In this document: in pieces, positions 26,201-38,200 of the stretch | Position numbering within the stretch: position 1 is the stretch's first letter | Layout: each line of letters starts with the position of its first letter | Assembly (NCBI GenBank): GCA_037951105.1 | Contig: JBAMJV010007240.1 | Location: 1-64,000 of the forward strand | Source of the DNA: Echinarachnius parma | Lineage: Eukaryota; Echinodermata; Echinoidea; Clypeasteroida; Echinarachniidae | Length of the DNA: 64,000 nt | Direction: 5' to 3' | Position numbers and translations under genes: made by a program | The notes under the pieces: model-generated | Told to the model about the DNA's origin: nothing | The model's input: the letters and a program-made list of their open reading frames with translations, nothing else | Database searches by the model: none

Positions 26201-29200
26201 AAGAACTGACCAAACCCAAACATCATTGAAGGCATATGTCATTATCCAAACAACAGAAGAATTAATTATTGTATTCATGACCACTTCAATCATTCCATCC
26301 TCCAGAGGAAAAGACAATACTCCATTGACATTCATGCCTCAACATCATTCAAAACACACAGCTTTCCAATGATACCAAATGTATAAACTGTATATGAACG
26401 CTCAAACTTGAACTTGAACTTTTTGTGAGGGGCTTATAATGTTGTCTTACAAGTGTGGAAACAAATACATTAAGACTTTTGTTGATTCGCACAAAATGTT
26501 TTGTTACAATAATTGTCCCCATATAAGATGCCCAATCCCTCTGGGAAAAGCACTGAAGAGGCTAAACTGGGTAAATTAAAACTAATCGTAATTATTATTA
26601 TTATTATAATTTGTTTGACTGACAGGCCCATAACCGAGTCAACATTGAAACCAGAATGCTGGAAGAGGTCAGTAGATCAGTAGATATTTAACCTGATATT
26701 CATAAAGTCTTACAAGAGTATAATGTGTACCGAGTTAATAAATATTAGCAACCCGTACAGCTGACAAAATTTCTCCCCTTATCACATTTCTGCCAATTGA
26801 TGTGCTACAGCGAGAAAGACACAGGCACACTTAAAGAGGAATTCCACCCCAGAAATGTGATATTTGCTATCAAATGAGGTGAATATGAAGAATCGGGATC
26901 GAAAATTTGAGCCAAAACGGATAAGCAATAAAAAAGTTATGACAGGACGAACTTTGCTCCGATTTTTAGTATCGTTCGCAATTGTTATCGATCGTGACGT
27001 CACTTGCGAGCTGCAGCCATTTTGACTTCTACATGGAAATTTAACAAAATTTAAATTTTCTTCATAACAAAGCAAATTTATGAGCTTACACATTCAAATG
27101 AGGTTGCCCCATCGATATTCTTTTATGAATTCGTGAAAAAAGGAGAGAAAAGTTAATTTTTAACATCGAAAAATGAGAAATAAGTGTATTTTCATGTACT
27201 AAAGCCATGGCGAGGTGCTCGTGAATGAGGTTGCATATGGCGGCAATTTTGAAACGATCGCTCATTATTACATAATGTTCAAACAGGTATAACTCCCGTG
27301 TTTCTTGTCCGATTTTGATCAAATTTTCACCAATCATTCGTCTTGTTCTGCTTATTCAAAAAACGAATAGTTATATCAGGCCCGGACTACCCCTTTAACT
27401 TATGGTACCAAGAAAATAAATACACATTTAAGTACATAGACCAATCCAGTTTCAAATCTACGTCTGCCATAACTGGGGGGCTTCAAGCATGTCTAGCATG
27501 CTGAACAAACACCTGACATGTTGCACAACGGTTAAAACCTGTTCAAATTATCTTTTGTTGTACTCTTGGAAGCCCCCCAGTTATGGCCCTATAGACTTGA
27601 AACCGGATTCGTCTATAAGTTCTGAAGTAGTGTTGATGATACAAATAAAATAGAATCGAGAATGGTAAAATGGGAGGTGAAGCTTCATGTACATTTACAT
27701 GTATTTCATGAACACAAATGATAGACTGTGTACTAAATATCAAGTCATATCATTGCATGAATTCATTTAGCTTAATTTTCAGCGAAATCCATTTGTATTT
27801 TTTTCATATGACTTCAGAACTTCAATTCAGTATGAGTCCTTGCTAAAACAATGTGTACTGCTACCAGGCAAAGCTATAGTAATTGCCCTGTCATAAAATA
27901 GCTATAAAATAGAATGTTAATAGGACAAAGTACACAGGTGATGCAACTGCAAACTTCACCTATCATGTTTTATTTGTGTTTAGAAGTCCTAATTATGTTA
28001 GTTACAATGTAAATAATTCCTTCTTTATGGTTCTGATACTCACTTTGTTACTATTTATTTGGGGTACAAAAATCAGCCACCCATATATGAGGACAGCTAG
28101 GTCAGTGTAATGCAGGATTGTTCTCTATTATGCACTGTAAATGCAAAAACAAAAGATTTAGTTTTGTAATGATATTGACCAGAATTGAAGTGATTAGATC
28201 TTTCTTTTGCAATGCTGTTAGAATATGTTCATTGAGTACAGCAAAGTCAGCCACCCCATGTTGAAAAGACACCAGCAATGCAGGGTGGACTTGTCAAAAA
28301 AAAAACTTGTTATTTATCATTGGGTTAACATTTTGACTTACTCAATTAACAAATGGTTATTTTCCTATAGATGTGATTTTCAAACTTATTGATTGATTGT
28401 GTTGCTGATTTTGAAATGCTTTAAATATATTTGTTGAATGCAGCAAAGCCAGCCAGCCCGTGTTGAGCAGACCCCTGCAATGCAGACTAACAACCCAAAG
28501 GTGTTCTCTATGGTGGAGTTTGCCAAGAAATACTTCAGGGAGAGCTCAGAAAAGTAAGTATGGTTGTTAGTTATTAATCCACTAATTAAGCACTCAACCA
28601 GTGCTCGAAAAATAACACTAGCCCACTGGCCTGGTGCCACCAAATTTTTTTACTTGCCCTACTATGGGCAACACAAAATAACAGAATTTTGGTATTGTTT
28701 TTCTTTGTTTAGGGCTACTCAACTCTTGTTTCTGGCCACCAAAAATTTGAATATTCTTGATTTTAATGGCCCAACAGGATTAACAGCGAAAGTTCGTTTC
28801 TAGCATTGACTTCGCAATATCCTTTCCCAGAGAGGAGTTAAGAATTCAAACAAACAATTTGGTCTCAAGTTCATATGTTTGATTTTAAAACAATAACATG
28901 GCGATAAACCCTTGGAGCAGTTTTCTCTGGAGCAATATCAAGTCAGTCTGTAGTCACACATTGTAAACGTTTGTTTGCCTTTTTTCTTGTCATTGAATTA
29001 ATGCAGGTACATCATGCAGCGTAAGAGTGATGGTTCCATCAGAGGCACCCTCAAGTTTATGGGCTCCTGGAAGAAATCTAAGAAAAAGGGTAAGCAAGCT
29101 CATGACAATGATAATAATGCTGAGCATTTACAAGGTGCAACTCATCCATCAATATCTTGATGCTGAAGGTGCTAATTATCACCGTTGGCTCCATTTCCTA

Positions 29201-32200
29201 TATTTGAAATTCGCCGAAATAATTTCCCCTGATTAACAAAAGGCAATTATTAACCTTGCTGTGTTTCCTTGGAGATTCTGAAATCCCCATAGACTTTGAA
29301 CATAGCCCACTGATTCCCGTAAGCAACAGGTTAATTTCTGTGTTTATTTCCCCTTTTAAAAACAGACAAGAAAACAAGGCAAATGTTTAAACTGTTATAA
29401 TGCTTGTTATATATATATTGTTTCAGATAAGAAGAGGGAGTCGTATGACATGAATGGCAACAATGTTCAGCACTCTGTGGCGGTTTCCTACACAAACTCA
29501 CCAATCGGAGCTTCTCTCATAATGCTGGAATCACCAGAACTCAACAAGGCCGCTATAGAATGTTTCATAGGTTAGTGACATTTTAAAACATTAACAAAAA
29601 TATGCATGTAGAGCAACGATTGTCTAATGGCTCTATCCAACACATTTTGCTAATTGAAGTGAAATTGAAATTGAATGTTTAACTGAATTGAAAAAATGGC
29701 AGAATCACATACATTCAAATAAAAAACACAGAAATATTATTTTGTTTTATTAATAATCTCTTACACATTATTTTGAACTTGTTGAACTAGAATTAAAAGA
29801 AGGAAATACACTGTACAGTCAATTTAGAAGTGAAGCCAAAAAAATGTTTAGTTAGGATAATATATTGATATTTGTCTTGCATTTACCAGGTTTTAATTAA
29901 TTTTCAGTTTTACTCCCAATAAATAAGTGAAACTCACCTTTGTTAGAGTATTTATTTGTTGATATGTGATATTTTGTTGGAAACTCAGTATAATCTTTTA
30001 TTTTTGTTTCTTTGTCTTTCTTTTTCTCTACATTGCACAGGGACATGCTTAATCACGCTATGTGTTTTGCGCTTTATAAAAATGGTAAATTTTCAATATT
30101 ATTATTGTTCTTTGTTTATTGCAGCCCTAATGCAGATCATGGGTGACTACCCTCTTCAACTGAAGAAAGGCTACTCTCGTGAGAAGGCTATCTACGACTG
30201 TGTGCTCATTATTCTGAAGGTATGAGAGTGGACTGAAAATAATTCCTATAATGGAGTTTAGAACTAAATGGAATCACCACTTTTGCAAGACATATGTCCC
30301 CAAATTGCTACCTAGATGAAATCATTACAGTTGTTGACAAATTTGGCTAGATTGGAAATAAACATTCGGGTATGCAGGAAGTGAACTTTACATTTTGCTT
30401 CATCATGACAAACAAAACCAAACAAAATAATAATAGCCTCTTGAAATGTACACAAGCAGGAATTTTGTTTACAGCTGTCAGACTGAAATTAACCATCCTG
30501 GTATGCTGGTACTTGTACCTTGTTACAAATTACACAAACATTTACAAGAGTTGAAATTTACCAGGGCTGACTCTACAAGAGGAATGTGAGTGGGGTGACA
30601 TATATGCACTTATATTTACTAAGGACATAAAGGCCCGTATTCACAAAGGAGGTTTGTAGGAGGTTTGTACAAACCATGGTTTGACCAAGGTTTACATTTA
30701 TGGAATGCCATTTGTAAACTGATGGAGAAGGAATGTAAACTCCATACTTGTTAACAATGTTGATTTACAATTTACGGTATGCGAGCAGCATTCCATAGAT
30801 GTAAACCATTGTCAAACCATGGTTTGTACAAACCTCCTACAAACCTCCTTTGTGAATACAGGCCATTAGGGCCAGTGTATTGCTCCCCTCTGTGTGTAAG
30901 TGTATGCATGAGTATATTACTCCTGATTGGCTAAGAGTTGCAAGCTAACAGTCACAAACTAAATCTCTGCCTTGTGATTGGCTGAGAGGAAATAACAGAG
31001 GAAAGGTGCTGTTAGGATCACAAAGAATATTAAATATTGTCTTATGGATTTTGCTCCTGTTCTTTTTCATTATTGATTTGTAAATTATTATTCTCAATCT
31101 TTTTTATTCTACTCCTAATTATTATCAGTTTGTAGTAATTTTCCTTACAATGAAATTAAATCAAGAATTCGATTGAAATTTAATGTTTTTATTCCTATTG
31201 TAATACTGCAAAAATGTAACTTGTGGTTGAGGGTTGTAAAGTAACTAATTGTTGGTAAATTAATAGCAAATCAGTCATATTTTGTTGCAAAGTCGTGCTT
31301 TTTATAATGCCATTCGTGTGCGAATAAACATTATTTTCTGCTGGACATGGTCGTTGCATTTTGTTGCATTTTAGATATTACAGAAGTCTTTCCTTTTCCT
31401 TCTTTTTACAATTTTAATTTCATAACAGATTTGTTAGTTGCCCAATCATGCAAGCAAATTAGACTATTTATGAAACCTTATTTGCCCGACATCATTGTCT
31501 ACTTGCCCCGGGCAATCAGGCAAGTTCTAGTGTCGAGTGTTAGTGGTAGTATGGATCCACTTAAGATCTACCGGTACCTATTATTCTATTATAATATTCT
31601 CTTTTTCTTTTCTTGTTCTTTTTTCAGATGGGGAAAACAAACTCTAAGCTGATAGATGAACTGTTCTGTCATGTTATCAAGCAGATCACAGATAACAGGA
31701 GCCCTAGCCGGTAGGAAAACAAATGTTCTTAAATAAGAATCAACCCTAAATAGCAATTAAGAAAGTCATTGATTAATGTTGTTGAAATACAGTATTATAG
31801 TATATGACAATTTGAAGTGCAAAATCTAAACGTAAAAATCATTGATTGATCAGTATAAACAGCTGCCATTTTTCGACTGCCAAGAAAGTTTGCCATAATT
31901 TACCCACTGAAGGACCCTGAAGGATATTTCTACCAAAAGTATGAATGTAAAGTTACTAAATTACTAAACCCTAACCCAAAAGAATAGCATACAAATACTT
32001 TATTTGTTTAAATCTTTGATTTCTGACTTGTTCTCCACTCTCCAGACAAAGTGAGCTGTTGGGGTGGCGAATGCTGTTCCTCCTCACTGCATACTTGCCC
32101 TGCTCCCAGATCTTCAAGCCATACCTGCGTCAATTCCTCGTTGAATCGGCTTCCTCCGAGAGACAGAACCCCTATGGCGCCCTCTCTGGGCTGTGTGTTG

Positions 32201-35200
32201 CCAACCAGAGGAAGGCTCAGGTGTGCGGTGGCCGCAAGGTTCTCCCCAACGAACTGGAAGTCACTCATCTACTGGTAAGAGTCTGCTAGTGTTAGTAAGC
32301 TTTGGATCAGGTTAATACCCATCATGATACGTTTTCCTTTCCACAGCATGAAACATGATGCGACTTCTGATTTCTAGCATCACAACTCCATGTAAACACG
32401 TTGCATCTTGTGAGAGGTCCCGATCCCAACCACTAAAACTGTTTCAAGGGACGAAATGTTCCACAGTTCTTATCATCTTCCAATTGTAGACAGACACCTA
32501 GACTAGTTACAACTATAGTCTCAGGCTATCGCAGTTGCACCTTGTCGCAAGCTTTCAGTGTCATCAAGGAGACCGCCTTTATATTTTGGAGTTACTGAAG
32601 GGTTCCGGGACATCTGATCCTGCAACTATCGATTGCTCCACTATTAAATTCTAATATAGTCAAATCTCAAAATCTCGAATAGACACGTTGCATCTTGTGA
32701 GAGGCTATCACAGTTGCACCTTGTTGCAAGCTTTCAGTGTCATCGAGGAGACCGCCTTTATATTTTGGGGTAATTGAGGGGTTCCGTGACATCTGATCCT
32801 GCAACTATCGATTGCTCCACTATTAAATTCTAATAAATAAACACAGGTGTCTGTCTCTCTCAAAAGGTGTCATCTACAAAGTATGTACGCACTTTAGGGT
32901 GGAGGGGGGGTTCACGCCGATGCGTACGGTATGCGTACAGGGGGGGAGGGGGGTCCCACGGTTTGCGTACGCAAATAAGCATGCACAGTTTTTGTGTCAG
33001 CACCCGAGCTGATAATGTTCCACGACATATCCACGACGTATAACACTACATGTTAACAAAAAAACAGTGTTTGAAAACTGCGCATACATGTACTGGAACT
33101 CACCTCCGAAAAATTGCGTATGTGCGTACCGGGGGGTTGGACCACAATGTGTACGGGGTGCATACAGGGGGGAGGGGGGGGGGGTAAATTTCAGACAAAA
33201 ATGTGCGTACGTACTTTGTAGATGGCCCCAAAGCTCTTAACACAATCCCTAATCATAAATATGAATGTGAGCCTAACCCTCAACTAGATCCTGGAAGCAA
33301 TTGTTGCCAGTGCAAATGTTGATTTACCCATACAGGATGCTGCATGGTATAAAGTGACTTTACATCTGCTCTAGATCAAAATATTTGTTAAGACATTGCT
33401 CCGATGTGCCTCTGACTGTTCTTAGAATGAATGTTGGTGGGGATGATTTTCTGGACATGCATGGTTGCCCCCGGCCCCCCGCCCCCCCCCCCCCCCCCCA
33501 CAAAAAAAAGAAAGATAAATAAATTAAATAAATAAATAAATAATATAAAAAATAAAAATAAAAATAGCATTTAAAAGAAAAATGCTTGCCCACATTTACT
33601 TAAGATCATGGGCACCAGTCTAGCTATATTGAGGTCTTGGGTTTGATTCCTGAGAAGCCCAATTCTATTGGCTCATATTTCTTTAAATTTATTATATATC
33701 AAGTACCCACAAACTACAGAGGTGTGATGCAATGGTTTAAGGACTCAAGGTCAATGTTAGCACTGTGGCAGAGGACATGATGGGCGAAATGTGCAACAGG
33801 CTTGTACACTTTATATTGATTTTACCAAAATTGTTCATTTGTTATTCTGTCTTTTTTCTAATTGATGTGCACCAGATGGGCCTAGGATTGGTATATTGTT
33901 TAATTTTTTTTTAATTTTGACAAGAAATAAAGCTAACCCAGAGAAAAAAATTCATATAGCCTTAGCTTTTAGAGCAGGTATTAGGCTAAAGGTCACCGTT
34001 AGCACTGTAGCTATGGACATCATCGATGGAATAGCCAGAGCTTTGGACATTTGTTATTCTTTTTGTTTACGGTTGGTACATTATTTCTAAAGGGTTTTTT
34101 TTCTCCTCCAACAGGAAGGGAAGCTCACCAAGAGGCACCAGTTCATATTGCCTGGTCGACCAGGGACCATGCTCAAGGTCAACGTTAGCACCGTCGCAGA
34201 GGACATCATGGGTGAAATGTGCCAGAGCCTTGGAATGGTCAATGATGAGGATAAGCAGGAATGGGGACTCTTTGTTGTCATTGGCGACAGTGAGTAGCAT
34301 ATAGCTACATTTATGAGAAAATATGTTTTAGGAATAGGATAATGTAGATTTTGATTAATCCAGGAGAATGTTCATGATAATGAAATTGAATCTAAGCAAC
34401 TGGACTTACTATTTGTGGAGTAGAGCAGTTCGCAACCTATCCAGGTTGCTTCTTCAACTACATGTATACTGGCTTGGGGAAAGAAGATTACTGGTGAGAG
34501 CTGTTGAAATCACTGTTGAAATCATTTTCTATTATTAAAGGTTATTTACCTTGATAGGTTGTCAAACACAAATAATAAGTCCAGTTGCTTAGATTCAATT
34601 TCAATTTTATGTTTTAGTAATGGCTTTCTTGCTCTTGTATGATGATAAACAGGAATGGGTACTCTGTTGTCATTGGAGACAGTAAGTATCATAGCTGCAG
34701 ATATAAAAAAAGATGTTTAAAGGTACATGTATAGGCCAGTTTTGGAAACGCCCCCCTCTCAAAAAATGAAATGGAAGCTTTTATTACCAATCATGTGAAA
34801 GAATATGTTTTTACTAATACGGGATGATATACATTTTGTCTGGAAACCGGCTACTAATTGTTATATTTTGTAAATTATTAAATCATTCCGCTGCAGATAG
34901 ATATCGCCAACGCGGAATCGCGCATACGCTACGTGCATTATTGACAACGTGCGTTCGCTATACGGGCTTGTCCCCAGCTTGTCGATACTCCAGTCGAGCG
35001 CTAGCGGCGCGGACAGGTGCGAACGGGTGGTGGATTTATACATTTCATGGGCGGGTATTGGATTTCTTCCGATATTTCTGCATTTAACGCATCGTTAGGT
35101 TCGGATTTTACCACATAAGCCCTTTTTAGATACTTATTCAACAATATTGATCAATTATAAATGTTTTCTGCAACTTTCCCAAAACTGTTATTTATCTTTA

Positions 35201-38200
35201 AGGAAGGGCATTGAAGTTCTTGTCATGTTCTGTGCTGTTACAGTTAATGACAATCCAACGATTACATCAGGAATATCATCAATCACCTTGAGAATGCTAG
35301 GGTGCAGGCGGCTGCCACATGTTCTAAGAACTACCTGCTTATGATGTTTGCCTACCTTTAGATAGCCTTTTTAGACAGATATATATCTGTATAATCAACC
35401 TATATTCAACCTCCACCTCATGTTACATGTATGTCTCTTCTGTATCTGTATTATAGAGAAGAACGAGAATCAGTTGCAATCCAATGATTACATCATGGAT
35501 ATCATCACCCACCTGGACAATGGTGGGTCGCCCTACGTTCTCCTCATTCGCAGGATGGTGTGGCAGCGCCCTCTACGGGTGGAGAATGAAGAGTTGATGC
35601 AGATCATCTACCACCAGGTGAGAGATTACTTCTACCATTTTAAGCCCCCTTTTTACCCCATCGCGCTGGTAAGCCAAGACTAGCACCTGCTGTATGCGAT
35701 ACAATTTCTATGCATCAAAAGCCTAGCCATTTTCTCAATAAAATTGTAGTTTCACACACCATGATGACTGTGAGTGTATTGTATCAACGCCTAGATGAAT
35801 ATTCCTAGTCTCATTGTCGTGGTCGTAGTCCGCATCGAGATCGGCCACTAATTAATGGTCACCCTCGCCCTTGGACTTGTCTTTATTAGCTAGATCGATA
35901 TCGCAGATTCGCAGAGTCTGATGCATAAAAATTGTATCCCATACAGCAGGCGCTAGTCTTGGCTTACCAGCGCACTTTGGTGTAAAAAAAAAAGGACTGG
36001 TCCCGAAAATACTCGAGCCAGGGTCATGGAGAATACATGTTATAGCGAAATCAGTCTGTCCTTAACATCCTAACAATAATGATGGGTTTGATTCATATAA
36101 AAGCCTGCTACTTGGTACTTGGTAGTTTAATCCTCCAAAACACTCCATAGGAGTTTTAACTGGAGGATAGGAGTTTTAACTGGAGGTACAATATGATATG
36201 ATACAATACCATCTCAAAGCGCTTTTACACTAGTATTACCCCAGTTATACGGTACAATGCCAGCCAGCATTAAGGGAACCAATTTGCACCCCAAAATAAT
36301 TTGTTAATGAATGAAAGATAATATTTTTAAGTAGTCCATTCCACCCAAAAGTTTGAAAACTCATCATCATACTAAATGGGTCTGCAGGATGTATGCGTTC
36401 TATTATCCCCAAACGTGTGCATATATTATAGAAATGACGCACTTGCAAACATTCCCTAACTCCTGGTGATTAATTGCATGGTTTATGAATAACACAACCC
36501 TTTGCAAGATGTTAGACATCTATTGAATATCAAATTACGGTACTAAAACAAATAAGCCTGTTTTTTTTCTTTGCGTGATGGTCCCCTTTAAATGTTGACT
36601 GTGTTCTTATCTGTGTCCAGGTGAAGCGAGACTTCCTGACAGGCCACATGGTCATCCTTGAAAATGGACAGTTGGCCGAGGACCAGACATCTACCATTAT
36701 CAGACTGGCAGCCCTGCAAGTCAGAGCTAGTGACCAAGTGCAAATGCCCACTCAGTAAGTATCCTGCATTCTGGAATACTCCAAAGGGTGTACGTAGCAA
36801 ATGTGTTTTTTTTAATGCTGAAATGAGAAATTTTACTTGCACATCGAATTTAGTAAAAGGAATATTAAGTGTTTGTAGAGAAACCTCTTTCATATTAAGT
36901 GGTGTACCCCTTATTGTCTACTAGCGAAGTCAGACTATATAAACTTAGTTTCCTTCTTTGATCCTTCCTACCTCTATTCTTCTCTAAGCCCTACACTCTC
37001 ATCACATTTCCTTTGACTGCAGCCACTTTAGGACCCTCCTATGCCTGTTTGACCTGATTGGTCAAGCAGTCCTGGCACTCTCCCACTCACAGTTGCTTTC
37101 ATTGTTTTGTGTCTCCGCCTCCTTTCCTCCCCCCAGCCCCCCATCCATACATGTGTTAATGTTGGTATATATTTTGTGTTCTTTTTGTAGTAACTGTCAT
37201 TTTGCCCTGACGAAGATCCTGCTAGGATTGAAAGCTAGGCTGTATACCACTCTCATTTTATCACATTTGCGATTTTTTAGTAGACAAGCAGTTTTCAGCA
37301 GTATTTTCTTAATTTAGATAAACTTCGGATAGAATTCAGATTAGGATTAGGAACAGTTATATATTTGGTTGGGGTGGCCCCCCCCCCCAAAAAAAAACGG
37401 AACAGGGCACTTCCCAAAATATAACAAATGATTATGTCCATTGGATAGGGTGTCTTTTCCAATGAAAAACGATACCAAGAATAGTAATTTTGGTCGTGTA
37501 GTTTTTGTTTTAGGGTGCTGTGAGTGACACCAATTATGTCAGACGCCCATTTTTGTCAATTTTTACCAAGTCAGTGCCTGATAAATCCCACTTACAGCCC
37601 GTCATATCATCGAACAACGAGCAATACGGGTGCCATCGTTAGTGTGCATTCAGCTCTGTACCGAAGGAATGGGCATAGTTGTTTGATGCTATGCCTTTGA
37701 TGAGTAATGGGTTTGCTGATGGTGGAGGATTCTGCTCAGGTGGTGGGACAGAATGGAGGAAGCTGTGGTGGGGCCGTTGGTGTCCGTGTCTGTTATCCGT
37801 GGACTGCTTCAATCGGAATTTAGGCAGGTGTTAGCGCGTCTTTGGTCTGGAGATCCGATGCCAGCAAGAGAATACGTCTTCTCAACTGTTGTTGGTTTCA
37901 GGCAGCCTGTTATCTTTTGTGTTGTTGAGTGTGGTCTCAAGCTACTCACATGGACTGATCTGTTCCATACTGGGCAAGCTTATTCTGTGGATGACGTGCA
38001 ATGGGCAATATACAGCTGCAGTTTGTATAGTTCTGCGGTCAGCGCCATAGTGTGAAGTTGCTAACTTCCCGATAGAGGCATTTTGAAATTCCACTTTGCC
38101 TATTCTCTTCTCGATGTATTTCTTATAGGATAAGGTGCGATCGAGTTTTACACCTAGGTACACTGGATGCTCGCAGTAGTTGAACTTCACATTGTTCCAC

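Noticed and set aside
31628-31710. ATG at the start of exon 15 as a start codon
   Set aside because: It is immediately after a splice acceptor, phase 0, within a conserved MyTH4 domain.
33600-33660. Possible plus-strand tRNA-like B box (GGGTTTGATTCC)
   Set aside because: No convincing A box or cloverleaf; only a weak SINE suggestion.
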